Shown here: positions 33,994 to 42,127 of the stretch, in pieces | How the letters are laid out: the number at the start of each line of letters is the position of its first letter | Position numbering within the stretch: position 1 is the stretch's first letter | NCBI RefSeq assembly: GCF_001610875.1 | Contig: NZ_CP011272.1 | Span: forward strand, 310,001-374,000 | Reading direction: 5' to 3' | Length of the DNA stretch: 64,000 bases | DNA from: Pirellula sp. SH-Sr6A | GTDB taxonomy: Bacteria > Planctomycetota > Planctomycetia > Pirellulales > Pirellulaceae | The notes under the pieces: generated by a model | The model's database searches: none | Told to the model about the DNA's origin: nothing | What the model saw: the letters and a program-made list of their open reading frames with translations, nothing else | Made by a program: the position numbers and the translations under genes

Positions 33994-35738
33994 TCGTGCT
34001 TAGGTAACAGTTCGCCGCTCTTGTACCGGGCCCAATAGCGATCCAGTTCAGAACGGATTCGATTGCTTAGCAAAAAGACTCCGATCAAGTTGGGGATAGC
34101 CATCGAGAGGATCATCATGTCACTAAAGTCAAGAATGTTTGTAGGGCTAACAACCGAACCTAGGAACGTGAAGGTGAGGAACAGTACTTTATAAGGGAGG
34201 CTGGATCGATTTCCGAACAATGCCACGCAGCAACGTTCCCCGTAATAGGACCAGGAAACGCAGGTGGAATACGCAAACAGGAAAACGGCTAGGTAGAGGA
34301 TGTACTTGAACCACTCGAAGCTCGCGTTCTGGGTGAACGCAGCCAGCGTGATCATCGATCCCTTGTTGTCCTGCGCCAGTTGGAGGATCTCAGGTTGTCG
34401 GTAGACACCGGTGACGACAATCGTCAATGCCGTGAGCGTGCAGACAACAACCGTGTCGATGAAAGGTTCGAGAAGAGCGACCATCCCTTCACTTACAGGT
34501 TCTTTGGTCCTCGCAGCCGCGTGAGCGATCGCAGCGGATCCGGCCCCGGCTTCGTTGGAGAAGCAGGCTCGTTTGATTCCGAGAACCATGACTCCCAAAA
34601 AGCCACCATACAGACCATCGGGTGTGAAGGCGCCTCGAAAGATCTCGCTTACCGCATATGGGATTTGAGAGAAGTTCATTCCGAGGATGGATAGACAGAC
34701 CACTAGATAAGCTAGGCACATGAACGGCACGACTCGGCCTGCAAAATTGCCGATCGACTTGATCCCTCCGATGATTACGGCCCCAACCAAGACCACCATG
34801 ACAACGCCATAAATCCATGGATACTGTCCTGGTCTCAAAAAGGAAAAGACCTCCTCCGATTGCAGTGCATTCAGCGATTGAACGACTTGGTAAGAGTTGC
34901 CTCCTCCGAGCGATCCACCGATGCAGAGGAAGGTAAAGGCGATGGCGAGCACCGATCCTAACGGGCCGAGTCCCATGCGGGCGAGACCGTCTCGCAAGTA
35001 AATCATTGGGCCCCCTAACACCAGCCCTTCCTCGTCGGTGCGCCGATACATAACGGCGAGCGTGCATTCCGAAAACTTGCTCGTCATCCCAAGCAGTCCG
35101 CAGACGATCATCCAAAAGGTTGCCCCTGGTCCCCCTTGTCCAATCGCGATGGCAACGCCGGCGATATTTCCCAGACCAACGGTTCCGGACAAAGCGGATG
35201 CCAACGCTTGGAAGTGGGAAACGTCCCCTTGATCATCTTTTTCATCATAGGTGCCTCGAATCAGTTCGATGGCATGGTAGAAGCCCCGCAAGTTGATAAA
35301 GGCCATCCGTAAGGTGAGGAACACACCCCCGAAAAGGAGCCAAATCACGACGAAAGGGACGCTGGTTCCCAGAAACTCTTTGGTTCGAAAATCGTAAAAC
35401 AACACCAGTTCGAGAGGCTTGACGAGCCAAGTTCCGAACACGCTATCGACTTGATCCACCCAGTCCTTTTTCGCATCAGGACTTTCGTTTGCGGCCTTGG
35501 TCGCAGATGACTTGGGGGGCAAAGTAGCCGGGAGTTCCAACGCATGGGATTCCGCAGCGGTCCGTCTCTTTGGCTCTTCCGCACCGAACGCTTGGGGGCC
35601 ACCCAAGACAATCGTCATCAACGAGCCAATCATCATCAACAAGAGAGCCGACCATTGAGCCTTCATGCTGACGAGCATTCGTGAACCGGTGGAACACGGC
35701 ACGACATTGCTGCTTGCCATCTCAGATTCCTTTTCCAT
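33990..35738 (-). CDS. AGCS-family alanine/glycine:cation symporter with N-terminal extension
   Basis: This 582-residue sodium-coupled amino-acid carrier of the AGCS family has about 10-11 helices. Family motifs include ALASALSGTVGLGNIAGVAIAI, GQGGPGATFWMIVCGLLGM, SNEAGAGSAAIAHAAARTKE and PVSEGMVALLEPFIDT. It is longer than usual because the first 110 residues hold a signal-peptide-like stretch (WSALLLMMIGSLMTIVLGGP, then QAFGAEE) and a hydrophilic linker before the first carrier helix. Starts at 35738 or 35720 are both possible. It overlaps the thiO start, so the two are probably translationally coupled. Confidence 0.9.
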   Translation of the reverse strand: MEKESEMASSNVVPCSTGSRMLVSMKAQWSALLLMMIGSLMTIVLGGPQAFGAEEPKRRTAAESHALELPATLPPKSSATKAANESPDAKKDWVDQVDSVFGTWLVKPLELVLFYDFRTKEFLGTSVPFVVIWLLFGGVFLTLRMAFINLRGFYHAIELIRGTYDEKDDQGDVSHFQALASALSGTVGLGNIAGVAIAIGQGGPGATFWMIVCGLLGMTSKFSECTLAVMYRRTDEEGLVLGGPMIYLRDGLARMGLGPLGSVLAIAFTFLCIGGSLGGGNSYQVVQSLNALQSEEVFSFLRPGQYPWIYGVVMVVLVGAVIIGGIKSIGNFAGRVVPFMCLAYLVVCLSILGMNFSQIPYAVSEIFRGAFTPDGLYGGFLGVMVLGIKRACFSNEAGAGSAAIAHAAARTKEPVSEGMVALLEPFIDTVVVCTLTALTIVVTGVYRQPEILQLAQDNKGSMITLAAFTQNASFEWFKYILYLAVFLFAYSTCVSWSYYGERCCVALFGNRSSLPYKVLFLTFTFLGSVVSPTNILDFSDMMILSMAIPNLIGVFLLSNRIRSELDRYWARYKSGELLPKHE

Positions 35739-35923
35739 CCAAGGGGTATTTGCATGAGAGGATTAACGGGTAGGTCGTATGCTACACAACGTGGGGCAAG
35801 TTGCTAGAAGTTCTTGGGGATAAGTAGGTTTCAAAACAGAGAATTCCCCTTATGATTCCCTCATCGCGGACGCGAGAAACTACCCAACTGTTCCATTTTC
35901 CATCAGCCGAAAATCCTATCGCT

Positions 35924-37039
35924 ATGGCCAGCACCCATCCTTGGATTGCAAAACGAACTCTTGCATTCGACTCGAGCGGTATCCGCAAAGTCTTTGAATT
36001 GGCGGCGAAGCTGACGAATCCGATCAATCTCTCGATTGGCCAGCCCGATTTTGATGTGCCGCAGCCGATTCGTTTTTCTGCTATCGAAGCCATCGAGTCA
36101 GGACGCAATGCTTATTCGCCCACGCAGGGAATCCCGCCACTCGTCGATAAACTTCAAAAGGAAATTCAAAAGAAATGGAATCACGAGGATCGCAAGGTTT
36201 TTGTCAGTTCCGGTACTTCTGGCGGCTTGGTCCTCTCGATGCTTTCGCTCGTCGACCCAGGGGATGAAGTCATCATCTTCGATCCCTATTTCGTGATGTA
36301 TGTCCCGCTGGTCCAACTCGTAGGGGGTGTACCCGTTCTGATCGATACCTACCCCGATTTCCGCATCGACCTCGACAAGGTGCGAGATGCGATTACTCCT
36401 CGGACCAAGCTGGTCCTATTCAACTCCCCTGGGAATCCCACCGGCGTGACGGCGAGTGTCGAAGAGATCGAAGGGCTGGCGAAGCTGTGCAAGGAGAAGA
36501 ACATCGCTTTGATCTCGGATGAAATCTATTCCGGATTTCATTTCGATAGCCCGATGTGCTCCCCGGCCAAGTTCAACGAAGACACCATTGTGATCGACGG
36601 CTTTTCGAAGAGTCACGCAATGACTGGCTGGCGATTGGGATATGTGCACGGGCCCTCGCAAGTCATTCAAACCATGTTGAAGATTCAGCAGTACTCGTTT
36701 GTTTGCGCACCGACTCCGTTCCAATGGGCTGCGCTGGCTGCGTACGATCACGATATGACTCAGTACTATCGCGATTACGCTTCGAAACGGGATCGAATCG
36801 TCGAGGGCTTGAAAGATGACTACGAATTCACCACCCCAGGCGGTGCGTTTTATATCTTTCCGAAAGCTCCCGGGGGAAGCGGCAGCCGATTCGTGGAACG
36901 CTGCATTGCAAACGAGTTGCTGGTTATCCCTGGGAACATCTTCTCGCAGCGAGACACCCACTTCCGAATTTCATTCGCTGCAAGCAACGAGACCTTGGAC
37001 CGCGGTATCGATGTCCTCCGTAAACTCGCTAGAGAATAA
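35924..37039 (+). CDS. Class I/II PLP-dependent aminotransferase
   Basis: This 371-residue fold-type I aminotransferase is related to aspartate/aromatic aminotransferases. Motifs are NLSIGQPDFDVPQPI, NAYSPTQGIPPLVDKL, VSSGTSGGLVLSMLSLVDPG, DEVIIFDPYFVMYVPLVQL, LVLFNSPGNPTGVTASVEEI, LISDEIYSGFHFD and the PLP lysine in IDGFSKSHAMTGWRLGYVHG. The frame opens at 35852, but the ATG at 35924 (MASTHPWIAKR) starts where the family does. The amino acid used is not evident. It is a single gene with its own terminator. Confidence 0.92.
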   Translation: MASTHPWIAKRTLAFDSSGIRKVFELAAKLTNPINLSIGQPDFDVPQPIRFSAIEAIESGRNAYSPTQGIPPLVDKLQKEIQKKWNHEDRKVFVSSGTSGGLVLSMLSLVDPGDEVIIFDPYFVMYVPLVQLVGGVPVLIDTYPDFRIDLDKVRDAITPRTKLVLFNSPGNPTGVTASVEEIEGLAKLCKEKNIALISDEIYSGFHFDSPMCSPAKFNEDTIVIDGFSKSHAMTGWRLGYVHGPSQVIQTMLKIQQYSFVCAPTPFQWAALAAYDHDMTQYYRDYASKRDRIVEGLKDDYEFTTPGGAFYIFPKAPGGSGSRFVERCIANELLVIPGNIFSQRDTHFRISFAASNETLDRGIDVLRKLARE

Positions 37040-37047
37040 GAGTCACT

Positions 37048-37075
37048 CGCGATCGAAGGCGGATCGCGTTTCTCT
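37048..37075 (+). terminator. Intrinsic terminator of the aminotransferase gene
   Basis: A perfect 7-base stem CGCGATC/GATCGCG (37048-37054 and 37062-37068) with a 7-base loop is followed by TTTCTCT, 9 bases after the stop codon. It also separates the gene from the convergent DUF202 gene. Confidence 0.55.
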
Positions 37076-37084
37076 CAATGGCAG

Positions 37085-37498
37085 CTAGAGTCGGGCCAAG
37101 TAAATCGACATGGCTATGCCTACCACGCATAGTAACCCTGCAACCAAAATCGCGAATGTCGAGCCAAACGCTCTGCGAAATTCGTTGCGATCGATCGCTT
37201 CGATGTAGCGATGGTGTCGAACAACTGAAAGGAAGATGACGACGGTCCCCACGATGACCAGCGAAATGCCCAAAGGTAAAGAAACACCCAATCGATTGGG
37301 TTCGTCCTGAAAACGCTGGCTGGCCAATTCACGAAGAAAAAAACCGAATCGTGCAATCACGAAGCCAAATCCCATCATCGCGACACCGGTGCGAATCCAT
37401 GCGAGAAAGGTTCTCTCGGCAGCCATGTAAATGCGAGGGTCTTGTTCGGGGTCACCGGTCGCCATCGTATCGTCCTCTCCCTCTGCCCCTGTGTTCAT
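37085..37498 (-). CDS. DUF202 (YidH-like) small membrane protein
   Basis: This 137-residue inner-membrane protein has three hydrophobic helices and the DUF202 opening signature YMAAERTFLAWIRTGVAMMG, followed by FGFVIARFGFFLREL. Helices run about 38-56, 72-94 and 110-134. The function is unknown in the family. It could start at 37498 or at the ATG at 37465 (MATGDPEQD). It lies 39 bases downstream of the sensor-kinase gene on the same strand, so the two may form one transcript. Confidence 0.9.
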   Translation of the reverse strand: MNTGAEGEDDTMATGDPEQDPRIYMAAERTFLAWIRTGVAMMGFGFVIARFGFFLRELASQRFQDEPNRLGVSLPLGISLVIVGTVVIFLSVVRHHRYIEAIDRNEFRRAFGSTFAILVAGLLCVVGIAMSIYLARL

Positions 37499-37537
37499 AC
37501 ATTGTCATTGTCGGCCTCTCAAGTTCGCGGGTTTGCT

Positions 37538-38923
37538 TTAAACGCTCTTGGTGGGTATTTCGACTTCGCAAATGGTTCCACCCTCTGCTCGGCTCATGAA
37601 TTTCATCGTCCCGCCGATCCCTTGAATGACATTGCGGGTCAGGAACACTCCGAGCCCCATTCCTTGCCCCACTTCCTTGGTCGTAAAGAAGGGTTCGCCG
37701 ATACGGCGCGAGACTTCCTCGCTGAGTCCTGTACCGCTATCGGTAATTGTTACCTCCCACTTCTTGAACCCAGGTGCATTATCTTGTTCACGAATCGTCA
37801 ATGTCACGATCGCTTCGGGGGGAGAGGCGTCGAGTCCATTTTGGATTAAATTTCGCAGCGCCTGCGAGAGGGCTTGCTTGGGAAGCAACCCCCTTCTTTC
37901 GGCGATGTCTGCTGGCAAATCGACGACGACGCGATGCGGTTCTCGCATGGCTTGGACGGTTTCTTGGATGAGCTCAGAGAGGGAGATCGGGTGCAAATGT
38001 TCCGCTGCGGCTTCTCCTGCCCCGCTTTTCATCCGATGCAAAATATCGCGGCACCGGTTCAGCTCCTCACGAATCAATTCCACATCGCGCCGAATGCCCG
38101 ACGAAACCTCGTACTTCTCAAGATTACGAGAAAGCTCCTTTGCAACAACGGCGATGGTCGACAGCGGACTGGCAAGCTCATGTCCCGCTCCTGCTGCCAA
38201 CGTCGCCATGGCTTCTAGCCGTCGCGATCTCTCCTTTTCCTGTTCTGCGATGGCCAGTTGTTTCTCCCGTTCCCGAAGCTGCCCTGCGAGCATGGTGACG
38301 AAAAACGTGATCACGCAGGAGCTGGTTGCAAAGGCGACAAGAAACGCGAACTTGGAAACTCCCCAAGGTGCGTTGGGATCCAGTGGGGAATTGGCGATGA
38401 CATCGATCGATCGTGCCTCATTCAGTAGCCAGCTAACCCCTGCGACCGAAAGGAATGCAACCACCCAAGCTAACTGGCGAGGCAGGATCATCCCCGCGAT
38501 CGCTATGTTTGCGAAGTAGAAGATAAGAAAGGGGTTGGCGCCGCCCCCTGTGAAATAGAGAAGCCCCGTCAGCGTGACAACATCCATACAGAGAATCGCA
38601 GTGAGAACGCGACTGCCGATCGAGTCGTCGGTGGCCGCATCGGCCACAAGAGAGCTCGACGATTCGTACCCAACTCTGGACGGGGAGTGTGCAAGTGAAT
38701 TTCGAAGCCGTCTAGCCCATACCCCCAAACCAATGTTGCTTGCGGCAGTCCAGGCTACCAGTGCGAGAAGCGGTAAGAGGGGGAGTGGTATCAGGACCAG
38801 CAGAACCACAGAACCAATCACCAATAACTGGCCCGCAACCGCCACCCAACGCAATTGCGTTAACCAGATCGCGGTGGAAATGTGGGGTTCCGCGAGAGAG
38901 TATCGTACCCCTTCACTCATCAT
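37538..38923 (-). CDS. RegB/PrrB-like redox sensor histidine kinase
   Basis: This 461-residue membrane kinase has about six N-terminal helices followed by a dimerisation/phosphoacceptor domain and a HATPase domain. The H-box is ATLAAGAGHELASPLSTIAV with His248. Two further marks are those of RegB/PrrB: the quinone-site motif GGGANPF (127-133) between helices, and Cys291 in ELNRCRDIL, matching the redox-active Cys of RegB. The ATPase has LRNLIQNGLDASPP, DSGTGLSEEV and GMGLGVFLTRNVI. No response regulator lies next to it, so the partner must be elsewhere. A start at 38923 or 38920 is equally possible. Confidence 0.87.
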   Translation of the reverse strand: MMSEGVRYSLAEPHISTAIWLTQLRWVAVAGQLLVIGSVVLLVLIPLPLLPLLALVAWTAASNIGLGVWARRLRNSLAHSPSRVGYESSSSLVADAATDDSIGSRVLTAILCMDVVTLTGLLYFTGGGANPFLIFYFANIAIAGMILPRQLAWVVAFLSVAGVSWLLNEARSIDVIANSPLDPNAPWGVSKFAFLVAFATSSCVITFFVTMLAGQLREREKQLAIAEQEKERSRRLEAMATLAAGAGHELASPLSTIAVVAKELSRNLEKYEVSSGIRRDVELIREELNRCRDILHRMKSGAGEAAAEHLHPISLSELIQETVQAMREPHRVVVDLPADIAERRGLLPKQALSQALRNLIQNGLDASPPEAIVTLTIREQDNAPGFKKWEVTITDSGTGLSEEVSRRIGEPFFTTKEVGQGMGLGVFLTRNVIQGIGGTMKFMSRAEGGTICEVEIPTKSV

Positions 38924-38935
38924 CAGCTACTCACA

Positions 38936-38997
38936 CAGAAAAAACAAAGGGCATCGTGATTCGCTCCGCCATGATCCGGCCTGAACGCTCGATGCCC
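38936..38997 (-). terminator. Intrinsic terminator downstream of rplS
   Basis: On the minus strand GGGCATCG (38997-38990) pairs with CGATGCCC (38956-38949) around a long loop and is followed directly by TTTGTTTTTT. It lies about 60 bases after the rplS stop and just before the sensor-kinase start, so it separates the two transcription units. Confidence 0.65.
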
Positions 38998-39058
38998 TGT
39001 TCGCTAATGACGCCGACCGCATTATCAGACCATGCGGTGGACCTTTTGTAACCCGATA

Positions 39059-39409
39059 CTAACCGCGGCGTTCTTCCAAACGGACCGACTTACCGGTGCG
39101 TCCACGCAAGAAGTAGAGCTTTGCACGGCGAATAACCGATCGGCGCTTCACCTCGATCTTGTCGATACGTGGCGAATGAACTGGGAACTTACGTTCGACA
39201 CCTTCACCAGCCACAATGCGGCGAACGACGAACATTTCACGGGTTCCCGATCCACTCTTAGCAATCACGGTTCCACTGAAAACCTGGATCCGTTCTTTGT
39301 TGCCTTCCTGAATCTTCGTGTGGACATCGACTGTGTCCCCAATCCCGAACGTATCCACTTTATCCTTCAGGGAAGACTGTTCAACCAATTGGAGCAATCG
39401 TTGGCTCAT
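39059..39409 (-). CDS. rplS: 50S ribosomal protein L19
   Basis: This 116-residue ribosomal protein sits at the 30S-50S interface. It matches L19 along its length: MSQRLLQLVEQSSLKDKVDT, FGIGDTVDVHTKIQEGNKER, IQVFSGTVIAKSGSGTREMF, VVRRIVAGEGVERKFPVHSP and VKRRSVIRRAKLYFLRGRTG. The frame extends upstream to 39448, but the ATG at 39409 gives the normal start. The rimM/trmD neighbours often found with rplS are not here. A strong terminator follows. Confidence 0.96.
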   Translation of the reverse strand: MSQRLLQLVEQSSLKDKVDTFGIGDTVDVHTKIQEGNKERIQVFSGTVIAKSGSGTREMFVVRRIVAGEGVERKFPVHSPRIDKIEVKRRSVIRRAKLYFLRGRTGKSVRLEERRG

Positions 39410-39521
39410 GATTCCAAAAACACCAAAACGAGGCAAACTTCTAGTCAATTCAAGCGGAATATGTTGACAAGGCGATCGAACTTTGGGAAGGCCAAACTAC
39501 AGCTTTTCCACGTTTTTGGGG

Positions 39522-40622
39522 CTAGGAGAGAGAAAATATCAGGGATTCGAATGCAAACCTCGCCCTGTATTCGTTGCTGTGGCTCCCTTTGAGTTTGAGC
39601 TCCAAATCGACCAAGGCCTGAAGTAGGTTCTTTGCCCGAGCACGACCGATTCGACGCAATCGGGCCTCGGATTTGGCCAAATCGAATCGGTTGAAGCCAG
39701 CCTTTTCCAAGGCCGAGCCCAGCGAAACTTTGTCCCCCTCTTTTTCGCACTGCTCGATCCATTGAGCCGCGACTCCGTAACGGCGGAGTGACCAAGAAAT
39801 CTGGGCGGCGAGCCCGACGGTGGTTTGCCCAGCGTGGAGCAGTTTTTCTAGCTGCTCCAAGGCTACCGAGGTCTTTCCATCTGCAATCGCATCGGCGACC
39901 TCCCAAGCTGTCTGGGTTCGCCAACCGCCGATCAGCTCCGCGACTCTATCGTTTGGAACATTCCCTTTCCCATCCTTGAACAACGCGAGCTTGGCGAGTT
40001 CGCAGTCGATCAGTCCGCATACAGCTCCAATGCGTTCGACGACCAAAGCTGCTTGGTTGGCTGTGAGTTCGAGCCCATGCCGGCTTTTTCCCCACGAGAC
40101 GACCCATTGTTGCAAGGCTTTATCGTCCGGGGGATTTCCCCACGATGCTTTCTGCGGAGGGGTGCATTTGACGAGCTTCCCCTTCTTCGAAATCGCAGTG
40201 TAGAGCTTTGTGTTGGCTGGAAATGTCTGGATTTCGAGAATCAGCGAGCAATCGCTGGATTGGGAGTCGGCCCATTTTTCAAGCGATTCGCGGTACTTGC
40301 TGATGAATTTGTCCGCATTGCGGACCACCGCGATGCGGATCCCCAAATCATCAAACAAGGAACGAGTCGACAACTGATCGTGCACATCGCGCCATGCCGC
40401 CTCGTCCCCTTCAAAACTCCGGACAGACTCCGCTTCAATCCCGCTCCCCATAACCCAGTGGCGGATCGATTCGCGCCGCAAGAAATCGTCGCTACCAAAG
40501 CACGCGATAAGATAAGGCAGAGGTCGCGCTACGGTACTATCCAAGAATTCAAAGGCTTGCTGTGCCGTTGCCTTTTCTGCCAATGTGCTTCCTCGTTCCG
40601 GCCAGAAAAAAGAAAATCCCAT
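39522..40622 (-). CDS. holA: DNA polymerase III delta subunit
   Basis: HolA opens the beta clamp in the clamp-loader complex. The protein has the delta-subunit architecture: PYLIACFGSDDFLRRESIRH, RSLFDDLGIRIAVVRNADKF, ISKYRESLEKWADS, DCSLILEIQTFPANTKLYTA, DCELAKLALFKDG, and a C-terminal helical part with LEKLLHAGQTTVGLAAQISW. The start is uncertain. The ATG at 40622 has GGAGG only 2 bases away, while a TTG at 40583 has GAGG at 7 bases and starts closer to the conserved region. I give the ATG as the outer limit. Confidence 0.87.
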   Translation of the reverse strand: MGFSFFWPERGSTLAEKATAQQAFEFLDSTVARPLPYLIACFGSDDFLRRESIRHWVMGSGIEAESVRSFEGDEAAWRDVHDQLSTRSLFDDLGIRIAVVRNADKFISKYRESLEKWADSQSSDCSLILEIQTFPANTKLYTAISKKGKLVKCTPPQKASWGNPPDDKALQQWVVSWGKSRHGLELTANQAALVVERIGAVCGLIDCELAKLALFKDGKGNVPNDRVAELIGGWRTQTAWEVADAIADGKTSVALEQLEKLLHAGQTTVGLAAQISWSLRRYGVAAQWIEQCEKEGDKVSLGSALEKAGFNRFDLAKSEARLRRIGRARAKNLLQALVDLELKLKGSHSNEYRARFAFESLIFSLS

Positions 40623-40711
40623 ATCCTCCGCAAAACAACGCGGTCGAGTATAGCGATCCTGGCAATGGCCGAGAATAGATCGCGTCAATCTCACCCCAAA
40701 AGCGGGTTCAA

Positions 40712-40738
40712 GGCGAGCCCCGAAAGTTAGGACTCGCC
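40712..40738 (-). terminator. Hairpin between the glutathione peroxidase gene and holA
   Basis: On the minus strand GGCGAGTCC (40738-40730) pairs with the segment 40720-40712 over 9 bases with one G-U pair and a short loop. It lies about 30 bases after the peroxidase stop. The following bases are only moderately T-rich, so the terminator role is uncertain. Confidence 0.45.
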
Positions 40739-40764
40739 TCGTCCACTGCGCAAGGAATTCGAGT

Positions 40765-41370
40765 TTACTTTCCTAGGGATTTTTCGATCAGAGCGACCAA
40801 TTCATCGTTTTCCGGGGTCACAGCGGAACTGAACCGGCCCACGACCTTGCCATCCCGATTGACAACGAACTTTTCGAAATTCCACTTCACCTTACCAGCA
40901 GGGAGCGGGGTCGTTTGCTGGGTCGTAAGATACTTGTAGAGATCGCAAGCGTTATCGCCGTTGACTTCTACTTTGTCGAGCATGTCGAAGGTGACTTGGT
41001 ACTTGCTGGTGCAGAACTCTCGGATCTCCTTGTTGCTGCCCGCTTCTTGTCCACCGAACTGATTGCAGGGGACGCCTACGACGACCAATCCCTTCGATTC
41101 GTATTTCTCAAACAACTTTTGGAGGCCTTCGTATTGTTTCGTGTAACCACACTTGCTGGCGACATTTACGAACAAAACCACTTTCCCTTTGTACTTCGCC
41201 AAATCGACAGGCTTCCCGTCGAGATCTTTCATTTGAAACGCCAAGGAAGGGGGGACGTCCGTCTTCTTTTCGTCGGCCATAACTGGGGAATTCATGCAAG
41301 GGGTACAGACGTAACCGGACATCATGGCCATTGCCACAATACCTGCAAACAACGATTTGTAATTCGACAT
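40765..41370 (-). CDS. Exported glutathione peroxidase-family thiol peroxidase
   Basis: This 201-residue peroxidase has a signal peptide of about 32 residues (LFAGIVAMAMMSGYVCTPCM). The catalytic residues of the family are present: Cys in NVASKCGYTKQYEGLQ, Gln in VPCNQFGGQEAGS, Trp in VKWNFEKFVVNRDGKVVGRF, and Asn in the same motif. Cys, not selenocysteine, is used, so a thioredoxin-type reductant is likely. A further Cys in REFCTSKYQVTF is at the position of the resolving Cys. The ATG at 41370 has GAGG upstream; the longer frame to 41496 is non-homologous. Confidence 0.92.
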   Translation of the reverse strand: MSNYKSLFAGIVAMAMMSGYVCTPCMNSPVMADEKKTDVPPSLAFQMKDLDGKPVDLAKYKGKVVLFVNVASKCGYTKQYEGLQKLFEKYESKGLVVVGVPCNQFGGQEAGSNKEIREFCTSKYQVTFDMLDKVEVNGDNACDLYKYLTTQQTTPLPAGKVKWNFEKFVVNRDGKVVGRFSSAVTPENDELVALIEKSLGK

Positions 41371-41544
41371 GGGGACCTCGAAATGGGGAGGGAAATGGGA
41401 GCTGGGAAATGGACGGAGACGAGGAATCCTCGCGAAAGGCGGGCGGTTTTTACTCGGCCGAAGCGAGTTCACCCGGGCTTTCACGCTAGGAGTCACGCCC
41501 GCTACGACAAGACATTGTACGCGACCGAGTCAAGTCGGATCAGT

Positions 41545-42024
41545 CTACCCGGCGGATTGTGACGCGACGGGCTTCCGTTTCTTGGCCACAAACGCCAGAT
41601 GATGATCCAGGTGATGGATATAGTTTTCAAGCATATCCGACAGAGTTACTTTTCCACCCTCGGTGTGAATGCCGAAGCGTTCGAAGGCGTTGTCTGGTAA
41701 GTGTCGCAGAATGGTCGCCGTCATGCAGCGGTTTCGATGAAACAGATCGACGGCGTCGTGCGCTGAAAGGAGTTCGCTACCGGGAAGACTAGCGAAGGCT
41801 GTCTCATCAAAACCGACCAAGAGCGGAATGGGCATGCTGGCAATTCGCTTCATCCGATCGCTCCCGATCAAATCGGCATCTAGCAAATGAATTGCGATCT
41901 TTTGTAGCGACCAAGAACCATCCGGCGGAACCGCCTGCAATTGCTCGGAAGTAACCCCTTCGTAAGCCTGCTTTAGTTTCTCACCACCTTTTTCGTAAAC
42001 GTCGATGCGTTTGCGATCGAACAT
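41545..42024 (-). CDS. DinB-like metal-dependent protein
   Basis: This 159-residue protein has the four-helix DinB/YfiT-type fold. Candidate metal His residues are in QKIAIHLLDADLIGSDRM and in the C-terminal NYIHHLDHHLAFVAKK. The segment GSWSLQKIAIHLLDAD matches the family's 'WS..e...Hl.d.e' pattern. Some members are thiol transferases, and the role here is not known. It is a single gene without signal peptide, divergent from the amidohydrolase cluster that begins 104 bases away. Confidence 0.87.
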   Translation of the reverse strand: MFDRKRIDVYEKGGEKLKQAYEGVTSEQLQAVPPDGSWSLQKIAIHLLDADLIGSDRMKRIASMPIPLLVGFDETAFASLPGSELLSAHDAVDLFHRNRCMTATILRHLPDNAFERFGIHTEGGKVTLSDMLENYIHHLDHHLAFVAKKRKPVASQSAG

Positions 42025-42127
42025 GCTTGTTCACCTTTCATTCCTGGAGTCAACGAACCGGTAGAGAGTATCATAGCGAATCACGCCCGCCCCATTTTAT
42101 TCTCTTCGAAAGAATCGCTTCCCCATC

